Positions 7,613 to 15,146 of a stretch of 37,124 bases of DNA are shown in pieces. Below the pieces are notes generated by a model, which saw only the letters and a program-made list of their open reading frames with translations, did not search any database and was not told where the DNA came from. This stretch comes from Chloroflexota bacterium (GTDB taxonomy: Bacteria; Chloroflexota; Anaerolineae; Promineifilales; Promineifilaceae): positions 1-37,124 of the forward strand of contig JAKQCM010000093.1 of assembly GCA_029559155.1 (NCBI GenBank), given 5' to 3'. The position numbers were made by a program, and so were the translations under genes. Each line of letters starts with the position of its first letter. Within the stretch, counting starts at the first letter, position 1.

Positions 7613-9340
7613 TTAGGCGGCGCTAATGTCGGCAACCGCTTCTAATTCTTGAACCGTGGTTTCGATCAGGCTAACCAGATCGGTCAACATTGCGGTGTCG
7701 AAGCGAAACTCAGCGCCGGCAGCGGCAAACAGCTCTGGCAATGTCTTGGTGCTGCCCAGCGCCAAAGCTTGACGATAGACGGCAACTGCCTGGGCCTGAT
7801 CTTGCCGGGCATTACGCCAGACTTGGAGCGCGCCAACCTGAGCCATGCCATATTCGACGTAATAAAAAGGTACACCGAATATATGAAGTTTCCGATGCCA
7901 CCCGGACATCTGGGCGTTTTCATAACCGGTCCAATCAACGCCGGGCATGAACCGTTTCCATAAGTTGTTCCAGGCATTGTCGCAGTTGTCGGAAGATGCG
8001 GCCTCACGGGGATGGGTGTATACCCAGTGTTGGAAAGCATCTACAACCGCCATATAGGGCAAAAAGGTGATGATGCCTTCTAAGTGTTCGATGCGCGCGC
8101 GAGCTGCCTCGGCGGGAGTGTAGAAACCGCCAAAGTCATGCGTCAGATAGGGGGCAGCCAACAGTTCCATAGACATGGAAGCGACCTCACAAAATTCCAT
8201 TGGCGCATCGGTTTGCCAGACGAGAGGTATATTGGCTGTTTCAAAGACGTGAAACGCGTGACCGGCTTCATGCAAAAGCGTCTGAACGTCGTCGTGGAGG
8301 CCGACGCCGTTCATAAAGATGAACGGCCGTCTCTGCTTCGGCAGTGTTGCGCAGTAACCGCCCAGAGCTTTACCGGGTCGGGTTTGTAAATCTAACAGGT
8401 TTTCTTCAGCCATCACCGCAAAATGCCGCCCCAAAGCCACATCTACCTGGTTCAAAATGTTCAGCGCCCCCTGGATCAATTCGTCCTGGCCCTGATAAGG
8501 CTTTAAGGGTGGTTGATCGTTGGTGTCTACCAGGATGTCCCAGGGACGAAGCTGGGACAAGCCCAAACGTGTGCGCTTCTTTTCATAAATGCGGAGTGCG
8601 GCGGGCACAACGGCCGTTTCTATTGCCTGATGGAATATCAGACAGTCGTCGGGCGTGTAATCGAAACGGCCGTACTCGCGAAAAACATACGCGCGATAAT
8701 CCGGCAGGTCCGCATTCTCGGCCACCTGCTGCCGCAGCGCCAGCATATTCGCGTACAATTCATTTAACGTTTCTCGCTGGCTTAACCACAAATCCATCGT
8801 CATATTCCAGGCGCGCTCCCGAACCTGACGATCTTTATCCATTTGATACTGCCCTAACTGCGATAAATTATGTGGCTCCCCGTTCCAATCGGTCTTCAAC
8901 CCGCCGGTTGTTTTATCGTAATCATTGTCCAATTTAGCTAACTGCGTTTGCAGTGGCACGTTCTCATCACGGAATAAATCCGCCTCATTCCGCATAGCCC
9001 GCAAAACCAGCGCAAGATCTTCCCTGTCCTCTAAATCCAGAGCCACCAGCCGCTGCTTCAATACCTGATCTGCAACCATCACCTGTGGCAGCACATTTTC
9101 AATAAAGTCTAAATATGCCTGTTCTTTGTCAACATCTGTGGTATCGATAGATTTCTGAATAGAGAGGGTAGCCATCACTTCCCCAACCAGACGCCGGAGA
9201 TCAGACCAATACAGCAACCATTCGTCGATAGCCGTTGGGGTAATCTCAACAGTTTGCAAAGCAGCGAAATAGGGAGCGAAGGTTTGCCAATCAGTCATAA
9301 TGATGTCGTTTAGGGTTGTGGGGAGTAGGGGAAAATTCAT
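7613..9340 (-). CDS. M3-family oligoendopeptidase (PepF-like)
   Basis: Zinc metallopeptidase of family M3, predicted to be cytoplasmic and to cut short peptides. The catalytic helix HEAGH is present (in LLHEAGHAFHVFE), and the downstream glutamate ligand lies in EFCEVASMSMELL. The length from ATG 9340 is 575 aa, normal for oligoendopeptidase F. The frame stays open much further upstream, but that part runs antisense-free through three tRNA genes and cannot be coding. GGAG 8 nt before ATG 9340 fixes this start; an internal ATG at 9299 is a weaker choice. No signal peptide is seen. The tRNA-operon terminator ends just before its ribosome site, so its promoter is unclear and may be read-through or very compact. 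Confidence 0.9.
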   Translation of the reverse strand: MNFPLLPTTLNDIIMTDWQTFAPYFAALQTVEITPTAIDEWLLYWSDLRRLVGEVMATLSIQKSIDTTDVDKEQAYLDFIENVLPQVMVADQVLKQRLVALDLEDREDLALVLRAMRNEADLFRDENVPLQTQLAKLDNDYDKTTGGLKTDWNGEPHNLSQLGQYQMDKDRQVRERAWNMTMDLWLSQRETLNELYANMLALRQQVAENADLPDYRAYVFREYGRFDYTPDDCLIFHQAIETAVVPAALRIYEKKRTRLGLSQLRPWDILVDTNDQPPLKPYQGQDELIQGALNILNQVDVALGRHFAVMAEENLLDLQTRPGKALGGYCATLPKQRRPFIFMNGVGLHDDVQTLLHEAGHAFHVFETANIPLVWQTDAPMEFCEVASMSMELLAAPYLTHDFGGFYTPAEAARARIEHLEGIITFLPYMAVVDAFQHWVYTHPREAASSDNCDNAWNNLWKRFMPGVDWTGYENAQMSGWHRKLHIFGVPFYYVEYGMAQVGALQVWRNARQDQAQAVAVYRQALALGSTKTLPELFAAAGAEFRFDTAMLTDLVSLIETTVQELEAVADISAA

Positions 9341-9352
9341 GGGGAACACTCC

Positions 9353-9383
9353 AAAAAAAATGCCCTTGTGTCTACACAAGGGC
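9353..9383 (-). terminator. Terminator of the tRNA operon
   Basis: Stem GCCCTTGTG (9362-9370), loop TCTA, stem CACAAGGGC (9375-9383). Read on the minus strand it is followed by a run of eight T. It lies 15 bp after the tRNA-Cys 3' end. On the plus strand a shorter T-run follows, so it may work weakly in both directions. Confidence 0.85.
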
Positions 9384-9397
9384 TTAAGGTTTTTTAG

Positions 9398-9468
<71 letters not shown>

Positions 9469-9479
9469 ATAAACAGATC

Positions 9480-9499
9480 CGGCAGGCTTGCGCCTGCCG
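9480..9499. repeat. 8-bp hairpin between tRNA-Gly and tRNA-Cys
   Basis: CGGCAGGC-TTGC-GCCTGCCG is a perfect inverted repeat in the 39-bp spacer. No T-run follows on either strand, so it is not a terminator. It may be a processing signal or a copy of a small dispersed hairpin repeat. Confidence 0.5.
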
Positions 9500-9507
9500 A
9501 AAATTTG

Positions 9508-9579
<72 letters not shown>

Positions 9580-9604
9580 AATGCTTTCTGAATTGGGTAG
9601 CAGA

Positions 9605-9677
9605 TGCCAGGACCCAGACTCGAACTGGGGACACCTTCATTTTCAGTGAAGTGCTCTACCGACTGAGCTATCCCGGC
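9605..9677 (-). tRNA. tRNA-Phe (GAA)
   Basis: Acceptor GCCGGGA pairs with TCCTGGC (one G-U). The D-arm TAGCTCAGTCGGTAGAGCA is canonical. Anticodon loop CTGAAAA gives anticodon GAA, and the T-loop is TTCGAGT. Discriminator A; CCA is not encoded. First gene after the promoter at 9717-9745. Confidence 0.95.
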
Positions 9678-9716
9678 AAGTATGTAACTTGTAGTAAAAG
9701 TACCAAAGCGAACGTG

Positions 9717-9745
9717 ATTCTATCCAAAGCGTCGTGGCCTGTCAA
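9717..9745 (-). promoter_or_regulatory. Strong sigma70 promoter of the tRNA operon
   Basis: Minus strand: TTGACA (9745-9740), a 17-nt spacer and TAGAAT (9722-9717), one base from consensus. The start point would fall near 9710, about 33 nt before tRNA-Phe. Confidence 0.85.
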
Positions 9746-9786
9746 GTACTCGTGCGCATTTTTGCCAAAGGGAGTAAACTACTTTT

Positions 9787-9882
9787 GGGAGTGGTTGTGT
9801 CCCGGTGGGCGCCCCAGTCTTCAAAATTGGTGGCCGGTTGCGCGGAGCAAGCGGCGGTGGGTTCGACTCCCATCCATTCCCG
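9787..9882 (+). tRNA. selC: Selenocysteine tRNA, tRNA-Sec (UCA)
   Basis: Several features together are diagnostic of selC. The acceptor is 8 bp (GGGAGTGG 9787-9794 with CCATTCCC 9874-9881). The D-stem is 6 bp (GTGTCC/GGGCGC) closed by a CGGT loop, as in E. coli selC. The anticodon stem CCAGT/ATTGG holds loop CTTCAAA with anticodon TCA. The variable arm is long, a 9-bp stem with one mismatch around GCGGA, and the T-arm is GTGGG-TTCGACT-CCCAT. Discriminator is G at 9882, followed by CC but no full CCA. It is divergent from the tRNA operon. Its presence implies SelA, SelB and SelD elsewhere in the genome; none is here, and I saw no selenoprotein in the window. Confidence 0.95.
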
Positions 9883-9935
9883 CCTCGTTATATTGCAGCC
9901 TGCATCTTCTAGCGTGTAAAGGGCTGATTCTCCCT

Positions 9936-9960
9936 ATGATTACCAATCATTTATTTTTTA
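9936..9960 (+). terminator. Possible weak terminator after selC
   Basis: A short AT-rich stem ATGATT-ACC-AATCAT (9936-9950) is followed by TTATTTTTTA. The T-rich tail is good but the stem is weak. It ends 16 bp before the PhzF-like gene. Confidence 0.35.
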
Positions 9961-9975
9961 TGAGGAAAAGTCAAA

Positions 9976-10764
9976 ATGATAGATGTATATCAGGTGGATG
10001 CGTTCACGGCCGTTCCCTTTTCCGGCAATCCAGCCGCTGTGTGTCTGTTAGCCAAACCGGCCGAACAGGAATGGATGCAGCACGTAGCCAATGAAATGAA
10101 TTTGTCTGAGACGGCGTTTTTGGTTCCTGAGGCGGATGGGTATCAGCTGCGCTGGTTTACTCCGGCGGTAGAGGTCGATTTGTGCGGCCATGCTACGCTG
10201 GCCAGCGCACACGTTTTATGGGAGACTGATCGTTTGCTGCCCGACCAGGAAGCGCGCTTTTTTACACGCAGTGGCTTGCTAACGGCCGTTCGCGCCGACA
10301 CCTGGATCACCCTCAATTTTCCTGCCAAACCCGAACAACCCGCCGTTGTACCGCCGGGGCTGGTTGACGCGCTGGGCGTGGTCCCAGTGTATGTAGGCCG
10401 AAATGCGTTTGATTACATCGTGGAGGTGGCCTCGGAAACGGCCGTTCGCACCCTCCAACCAGATTTTGCCGCCTTGCGAACCCTGGGCGTCCGCGGGGTA
10501 ATCGTGACCAGCCAGGCTGAATCGACAGGCTTCGATTTTGTCTCCCGCTTTTTTGCGCCCGGTTCCGGCATCGACGAAGACCCGGTCACCGGCTCCGCCC
10601 ACTGCTGCCTTGGTCCTTTCTGGGCGAAACGATTGGGATTAACCGAGTTTACGGCTTATCAGGCTTCGCCGCGCGGCGGCGTTGTGGGCGTGCGGTTAGA
10701 CGGCGACCGGGTTTTGCTGCGCGGGCAGGCCTTAACGGTTTTGCGTGGTCAATTGACAGTCTGA
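9976..10764 (+). CDS. PhzF-family isomerase/epimerase-like protein
   Basis: Cytoplasmic protein of the PhzF/diaminopimelate-epimerase fold. Family marks are visible: VDAFTAVPFSGNPAAV near the N-terminus, the conserved glutamate in NLSETAFL (equivalent to the catalytic Glu of PhzF), RWFTPAVEVDLCGHATLASA and the C-terminal GIDEDPVTGSAHC. At 262 aa it is a complete, normal-length member. The true substrate is unknown: most PhzF homologues outside phenazine clusters are uncharacterised, and no phenazine genes are present. GAGGAAAAG upstream supports ATG 9976. Three ACGGCCGT octamers lie inside the gene, the first read as T-A-V. It stands alone, between selC and a convergent GH13 gene. Confidence 0.9.
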   Translation: MIDVYQVDAFTAVPFSGNPAAVCLLAKPAEQEWMQHVANEMNLSETAFLVPEADGYQLRWFTPAVEVDLCGHATLASAHVLWETDRLLPDQEARFFTRSGLLTAVRADTWITLNFPAKPEQPAVVPPGLVDALGVVPVYVGRNAFDYIVEVASETAVRTLQPDFAALRTLGVRGVIVTSQAESTGFDFVSRFFAPGSGIDEDPVTGSAHCCLGPFWAKRLGLTEFTAYQASPRGGVVGVRLDGDRVLLRGQALTVLRGQLTV

Positions 10765-10805
10765 CCCTGGCCTGACGAGAAACAGCGCCCAAAACAGGCG
10801 GTCCG

Positions 10806-10849
10806 GCGGAAAAATGAGGGCTAAAGACGAGTGGTCTTTAGCCCTCATT
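10806..10849. terminator. Bidirectional terminator hairpin between convergent genes
   Basis: 16-bp perfect arms AATGAGGGCTAAAGAC (10813-10828) and 10834-10849 around a 5-nt loop. On the minus strand the stem runs into TTTTT, so it is a proper terminator for the GH13 gene; on the plus strand it is only a strong hairpin after the PhzF gene. Confidence 0.75.
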
Positions 10850-10854
10850 GGTAT

Positions 10855-12180
10855 CTACAACAATAGCGAGGGCTGCCGGTAAGCATCCAGGCTGAGCTGA
10901 CCAGAATAACGCAGGATTACGGCCGTTTCCGGCACAACCATCTCGCCATCTCGCACCTCTACAACCCGTTCGCTGAGCAAATCAATGTAATGGCCATCCG
11001 GCAGGGGGATAGGCATGACATCTTCGACGCCGCTGACGTTAAATACGCCGTACAAACCTGCCGAGCCGCTTTGCCAGACGGCGCTGATGGCGGGTACGGC
11101 CGTTACCAGTTCAAACTGTCCCTCCACCTGCGCCTCGTCCTTTTTAAGCTGGCACAAACGAGTCAAAAAAGATTGCAGCGCATAATCGCGCCAGATCACT
11201 TTGTCCACGTCGAACAAGCTGGGCGTGTGGGTGTTTTCGGATTCTTGCCCGGCGTAGACGAGGAATGGCCCTTCGTTGAATGCCTGGAAAGCGGTCCAGG
11301 CCAGGGCTTGCGCCCGGCTGGGCGCTTGCTGCATGATACGCGGCTGATCATGGTTTTCTACGCAGCGCATTTTGATGGTGTGGGCGGGGTAAATGCCTTG
11401 TTGGAATTGCAGCACGGCCGTATAGAGCGGCACGGCTGTCGGATCGGCAACGGCCGTTTCCCACGTCGGCCAGATGTCGTAATCATAGCTCAGGTCGAAC
11501 GCCTGGTGGATTTCGCCATCGGACTGCGCGATCAGGCCGTGCCGCCGCCGATGAAGCACAAAACTGGTATGCACCGATTCCGCCAGCCAGATAATGCCCG
11601 GCTTATGGGCTGCCAGTTCCCGCCGCGCGCGCTGCCAGAAAGCCAGCGGCACAATCGAGGCCACATCGCAGCGGAAACCATCGACGCCCAAATCAGCCCA
11701 TTGTTTGAGCGATTCGATGAGGTAATCCCAGAGTGTTGGATCATCGTAGCGCAGGTCAATAACGTCGCTCCATTCGGGTACGGTGGTCACGGGACGGCCG
11801 TTCGCGTCCTGATGGAACCATTCGGGGTGCTGCGCCACCAACACGGAATCGTGGGCGGTGTGGTTGTACACCACATCGATCATCACTTTCAGACCCAGAG
11901 CGTGAGCATACTGGCACAGCAGGCGAAATTCTTCCTTGGTGCCGTATTCAGGGTTTACCTCGCGGTAATTTTGGATGGAGTATGGGCAGCCGAGCGTGCC
12001 TTTTTTGTTCAGCTGGCCGATAGGGTGAATGGGCATAAACCAGACCACATCGACGCCCATGCTGCGGATGCGCGGCAAATCGGCGGTCACGTCGGCAAAT
12101 GTGCCGGAACGGCCGTGATTGCGCACGTAAATTTCATACAGCACCAGATTACGGTAAGTTTTGGGGGTATCTTCAGCCAT
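10855..12180 (-). CDS. GH13 alpha-amylase-family glycoside hydrolase
   Basis: The (beta/alpha)8 catalytic domain shows all four conserved GH13 regions: DVVYNHT (region I, residues 102-108), GFRCDVAS with nucleophile D172, WLAES with acid/base E201, and VENHD with transition-state D278. A C-terminal beta domain ends near residue 430. No signal peptide is seen, so it probably acts inside the cell on maltodextrin, trehalose or glycogen-derived sugars; the exact specificity cannot be read. At 441 aa it is compact for the family and lacks extra N-terminal modules. ATG 12180 gives a natural start. The DUF1499 gene upstream on the same strand ends 33 bp away, so the two could be cotranscribed. Six ACGGCCGT octamers occur within it. 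Confidence 0.9.
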   Translation of the reverse strand: MAEDTPKTYRNLVLYEIYVRNHGRSGTFADVTADLPRIRSMGVDVVWFMPIHPIGQLNKKGTLGCPYSIQNYREVNPEYGTKEEFRLLCQYAHALGLKVMIDVVYNHTAHDSVLVAQHPEWFHQDANGRPVTTVPEWSDVIDLRYDDPTLWDYLIESLKQWADLGVDGFRCDVASIVPLAFWQRARRELAAHKPGIIWLAESVHTSFVLHRRRHGLIAQSDGEIHQAFDLSYDYDIWPTWETAVADPTAVPLYTAVLQFQQGIYPAHTIKMRCVENHDQPRIMQQAPSRAQALAWTAFQAFNEGPFLVYAGQESENTHTPSLFDVDKVIWRDYALQSFLTRLCQLKKDEAQVEGQFELVTAVPAISAVWQSGSAGLYGVFNVSGVEDVMPIPLPDGHYIDLLSERVVEVRDGEMVVPETAVILRYSGQLSLDAYRQPSLLL

Positions 12181-12213
12181 TTAGGTTTCCTTTTGCATGT
12201 AAAATGTCATCCG

Positions 12214-12681
12214 TCATCTATTTTCATACATCTGACGAATTTCTTCCATGCGTTGGCGATTGGTTCCGCCATCGCCGTAACCCAGGCGCGAAGCGGAGCG
12301 AAAATGGATGAGGCCCTCGGTTTCGTCGAAGTAAAATTCCACGTCGTCGATGAACTGCATGACGGCCGTGCGCGCTTCGGCGTGGATATACGTTGGCGTG
12401 TCTGTAATGATGGTGAACTGCGGGTTGGATTGTAGAATCGCCAGGATGGCGTCGTGGACGACGGCCGTTTCCCCCGTGTAGGCAATTGGCGCGATACCGT
12501 GTTCTGCGTCTGCGGCTGTGGTGGAGACACAGTTAGGGCTGGCCGGGCATGGGGCGAGACGGCCGTCTTTCACCCCTAAATTATCTGGTTCCGCCGCTTG
12601 CCCCACACCCCAACGCGCCAGAAAAAAGATAACCGCTCCCACGACAAGTACAACAATGGACCATTTAATCAGCGTCAACAT
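12214..12681 (-). CDS. DUF1499 family protein, membrane-anchored
   Basis: One N-terminal membrane helix (residues 5-24), then a DUF1499 domain. The family signatures are CPASPNCVST near residues 44-53 and the C-terminal SASRLGYGDGGTNRQRMEEIR. DUF1499 proteins are widespread and their biochemical role is not established. At 155 aa the length is normal. The domain should face outside the cytoplasm, judged from the short positive N-terminus. It is divergent from the gene at 12823, with a 141-bp gap in which I see no confident promoter. Three octamers lie in the gene. Confidence 0.85.
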   Translation of the reverse strand: MLTLIKWSIVVLVVGAVIFFLARWGVGQAAEPDNLGVKDGRLAPCPASPNCVSTTAADAEHGIAPIAYTGETAVVHDAILAILQSNPQFTIITDTPTYIHAEARTAVMQFIDDVEFYFDETEGLIHFRSASRLGYGDGGTNRQRMEEIRQMYENR

Positions 12682-12822
12682 GATTCTCCCTCTTTAAAAA
12701 TCTGGTTGGTAATTTGGCGATTGTAAAGGACACGCGACAACACGCAACGCCATCTCCCGGACACTCATCAATACCTTTAAAAACAGATTGCCCAACCCGA
12801 CCCGTCCAGGGATAATCGCCGT

Positions 12823-13473
12823 ATGTTAGCCCATTATCACCGCCAAATGATCCAAATTGCTCTTCAATCAACCTTTCAGGCCGCCGATCTGGAACTCATT
12901 ACCGCCGCCAACCTGGGGCAAGACAGTTTACGCGGCTTGCTGAATCCACTTTATCACTTCGATGACAGCCGGTTTAGCGACAGCGAGCAGTACATCACCG
13001 AGCAGCGGCGCACGGCCGTCGCCGCCATCATCGCCCAGCAAGATCGCACAACTGCCCTGCAAGCCTTTGGTCGATTGCTGCACGGCCGTCAGGATTTTTA
13101 CGCGCACTCCAATTGGGTTTCACGGTGGGTAGATGCCCAAGGTGGCCTGGCCAACTGCCGCCCGGAAGATACGCCCATTTGCCCGGACCCCACGGCCGTT
13201 CCCGGCCTGATATCCGGGCGAGCAGCCATCCCGTTGTACCTGCTTTATCGTGTGCCGCTGCTCGGTCCGCTGGTGCGGCGGTTCTACTTCCCGCCAGACA
13301 CCCACGACGCCATGAACCTGGATGACCCGGGACGCGGCCCGCTCTTCGCCTATGCTATTGCCGCCGCCATCAAACATACGCGCGTAGAGTTGGATTTGTT
13401 ATTGCAAGAGTTGGAGAGCGCGGGTGGGGAAACGGCCGTTGCTCATTTTTTGGGGAGAAAGCGTGGCGAGTAG
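12823..13473 (+). CDS. Het-C / zinc phospholipase C-like helical protein
   Basis: The segment GRLLHGRQDFYAHSNWV (about residues 84-100) closely matches the motif of Het-C and related zinc-dependent phospholipase C/P1-nuclease-fold proteins, where His and Asp bind metal. YHFDDSRF upstream (about residues 44-51) and IKHTRVELDLLL near the C-terminus also fit that helical fold. There is no signal peptide or membrane segment, unlike secreted phospholipases, so an intracellular or scaffold role is possible. The family call is from these motifs only; activity is unknown. ATG 12823 has a weak ribosome site. Four octamers lie in this 650-bp gene, and a heptamer repeat array follows its stop. Confidence 0.6.
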   Translation: MLAHYHRQMIQIALQSTFQAADLELITAANLGQDSLRGLLNPLYHFDDSRFSDSEQYITEQRRTAVAAIIAQQDRTTALQAFGRLLHGRQDFYAHSNWVSRWVDAQGGLANCRPEDTPICPDPTAVPGLISGRAAIPLYLLYRVPLLGPLVRRFYFPPDTHDAMNLDDPGRGPLFAYAIAAAIKHTRVELDLLLQELESAGGETAVAHFLGRKRGE

Positions 13474-13479
13474 AAATCG

Positions 13480-13564
13480 GAGACTGGAGATTAGAGACTG
13501 GAGATTAGAGACTGGAGATTGAAGACTGGAGATTGAAGACTGGAGACCAATCTCCAATCTCCGG
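13480..13564. repeat. Heptamer tandem repeat (GAGAYTR type) with inverted tail
   Basis: From 13480 to 13547 the sequence is a run of 7-mers: GAGACTG GAGATTA alternating, then drifting to GAGATTG AAGACTG (about 9.7 units). It is followed by CAATCTCCAATCTCC (13548-13562), the reverse complement of the same heptamer, so the transcript could fold into a long imperfect hairpin. It sits between two convergent genes. Confidence 0.85.
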
Positions 13565-13576
13565 TCCTTCCTGCTG

Positions 13577-14782
13577 TCAGGCGGCAATCTTTTCGGTCAT
13601 CAGCACGGCTTCGATGTGGCCGACGGCCCAATCAATTTCTTCCTGAGTAATGACCAGCGGCGGGGCGAAGCGCAGCACAGTTTTGTGCGTCTCTTTGCAC
13701 AAGATACCACGCTCGCGCAAGGCTTCGGCAAACGGCCGTGCCGCTACCTTCAACTCCACGCCAATAAACAACCCCTTGCCGCGTACTTCTTGAATCACAT
13801 CGCTTTCGATTCGCTCCAGGCGACCTTTAAAATAAGCGCCCAATTCCCGCGACCGCTCAACCAGATTCTCTTCCATAATGACCTGCAGCGCCGCCCGGCC
13901 AATCGCCGAACCCAACGGATTGCCGCCAAACGTGCTGCCATGGTCGCCCGGTTGGAACAATCCCAACACGTCCTCGTCAGTTAATACGGCCGATACCGGG
14001 TAGAACCCGCCGCTTAAGGCCTTGCCCACGATGGTAATGTCGGGGCGCACGCCTTCATGTTGGCTGGCGAATAATTGGCCGGTGCGGCCTAATCCGGTCT
14101 GGATTTCATCGGCGATGAACAGGACGTTGTGCCGGGCGCAAATGTTGGCGGCGGCGGCCAAATACCCTTCCGGCGGCATGACAACGCCGCCTTCTCCTTG
14201 AATCGGTTCAACCAGAAAACCGACGGTGTTGGGGGTGATGGCGGCTTCCAAAGCGGCCGTATCGCCGTAAGGAATCATCACAAAACCGGGGGTGAAGGGG
14301 CCGAAGTGGCGTTTGTAGCTTTCTTCGCTGGACAAGCCGACCGTGGTGGTGGTACGGCCGTGGAAATTGCCCCGGCACACGATGATTTCAGCCTGACCGT
14401 CGGGCACGTTTTTGCTTTCGTAGCCCCATTTGCGGGCCGCTTTAACGGCCGTTTCCACCGCTTCAGCGCCAGAATTCATCGGCAAAGCCATTTCGTAGCC
14501 GGTGATCTGGCATAATTCTTGCAAAAATGGCCCCATCTGGTCATTGCGAAAGGCGCGCGAGGTGAGGGTGATGCGCCCCATCTGCTCGATGGCCGCCTGC
14601 CGGATTTTGGGGTGGCAGTGCCCCTGGTTAACGGCCGAATAGGCGCTGAGGCAGTCCAGGTATTTACGGCCGTCTACATCATACACCCAGACTCCCTCAC
14701 CCCGTTCGATCACTACATCCAACGGCAGGTAATTGTGGGCGCTGTAGGTTTCGTCTAATTCAATAAAGTAATTGCTGTCCAT
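13577..14782 (-). CDS. rocD: Ornithine aminotransferase
   Basis: Class III PLP-dependent aminotransferase that transfers the delta-amino group of ornithine to 2-oxoglutarate, giving glutamate semialdehyde in arginine/ornithine catabolism or proline formation. Visible: NSGAEAVETAVK (cofactor phosphate loop, 103-114), GNFHGRTTTTVG (138-149), VEPIQGEGGV (191-200), ADEIQTG with PLP-ring D225, and PLP lysine K254 in IVGKALSGGF. The conserved N-terminal segment NYLPLDVVIERGEGVWVYD is typical of RocD rather than ArgD. Length 401 aa is normal. An AAGGAG-type site precedes ATG 14782. A near-consensus promoter and a structured, terminator-containing leader lie upstream (14783-15029), so regulation by attenuation is likely. 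Other arginine genes are not adjacent. Confidence 0.93.
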   Translation of the reverse strand: MDSNYFIELDETYSAHNYLPLDVVIERGEGVWVYDVDGRKYLDCLSAYSAVNQGHCHPKIRQAAIEQMGRITLTSRAFRNDQMGPFLQELCQITGYEMALPMNSGAEAVETAVKAARKWGYESKNVPDGQAEIIVCRGNFHGRTTTTVGLSSEESYKRHFGPFTPGFVMIPYGDTAALEAAITPNTVGFLVEPIQGEGGVVMPPEGYLAAAANICARHNVLFIADEIQTGLGRTGQLFASQHEGVRPDITIVGKALSGGFYPVSAVLTDEDVLGLFQPGDHGSTFGGNPLGSAIGRAALQVIMEENLVERSRELGAYFKGRLERIESDVIQEVRGKGLFIGVELKVAARPFAEALRERGILCKETHKTVLRFAPPLVITQEEIDWAVGHIEAVLMTEKIAA

Positions 14783-14819
14783 GGGAAATGCTCCTTAAAA
14801 TAGTTGGATGGAAAGTTGG

Positions 14820-14863
14820 GTTGGCCGGGTTGGTTTGCCGGCCAGCAAACCAACCCGGCCAAC
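14820..14863. repeat. 19-bp perfect inverted repeat in the rocD leader
   Basis: Arms GTTGGCCGGGTTGGTTTGC (14820-14838) and its complement (14845-14863) with a 6-nt loop CGGCCA. It would form a very stable hairpin about 40 nt before the rocD start. It could belong to the leader's regulatory structure or be a dispersed repeat unit. No T-run follows on the minus strand. Confidence 0.75.
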
Positions 14864-14883
14864 TTCTCTAAGCTCTTCAAACT

Positions 14884-14967
14884 GGCCCTTTTTACCAAAA
14901 AAGCCTGATCCAAGAATGGAATCAGGCTTTGCTCAGACCGCTAACCGTCCCCGGTTAGTAAAGGGCC
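14884..14967 (-). ncRNA. Candidate cis-regulatory leader RNA of rocD (attenuator)
   Basis: Read on the minus strand, an outer helix P1 (GGCCCTTT 14967-14960 with AAAGGGCC 14891-14884) encloses two hairpins. P2 is CTAACCG-GGGA-CGGTTAG (14958-14941). P3 is AAAGCCTGAT...ATCAGGCTTT (14930-14900), which runs into six U, like an intrinsic terminator. The promoter at 15000-15029 places the start point near 14993, so the element is at the 5' end of a leader of about 210 nt. I do not recognise it as a known riboswitch class. A transcription attenuator or ligand-sensing RNA is inferred from architecture only. Confidence 0.5.
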
Positions 14968-14999
14968 ATCTTTGAATATGAGTTTCACATTGTAAAGCA

Positions 15000-15029
15000 A
15001 TTATAAGCGAGGAACGGAGAGATTGTCTA
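15000..15029 (-). promoter_or_regulatory. Promoter of rocD
   Basis: Minus strand TAGACA (15029-15024), 18-nt spacer, perfect TATAAT (15005-15000). It faces rocD, about 215 bp from its start codon. Confidence 0.75.
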
Positions 15030-15080
15030 TGAGCAAATCATGGGAGAGTTGTGGCGGGCAACGGCCGTTTGCACGCAACA

Positions 15081-15120
15081 AAAAATCCCCGGCGCTGGTG
15101 GCAGCGCCGGGGATTTTGTT
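15081..15120 (-). terminator. Terminator of the SCP2 gene
   Basis: 16-bp perfect arms AAAATCCCCGGCGCTG (15082-15097) and 15102-15117 with loop GTGG. On the minus strand the stem ends in six T. It lies 30 bp after the SCP2 stop codon. Confidence 0.88.
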
Positions 15121-15146
15121 GGTTCAACTTGCTTGCCGGACGGCCG

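Noticed and set aside
9787-9882. A selenoprotein gene near selC
   Set aside because: I looked for an open frame continuing past an in-frame TGA in the neighbouring genes and saw none with a convincing continuation or hairpin.
10990-12435. 481-codon frame opposite the GH13 and DUF1499 genes
   Set aside because: Runs antisense to two well-supported genes and has no family features; a by-product of codon bias.
13480-13564. Possible CRISPR array
   Set aside because: Units are 7 bp in direct contact with no spacers; it is a simple tandem repeat. The same holds for 23012-23127.
14884-14967. Match of the rocD leader to a known riboswitch
   Set aside because: Compared from memory with guanidine, fluoride, ZTP, SAH, lysine and cobalamin consensus features; none fits, so no class is assigned.
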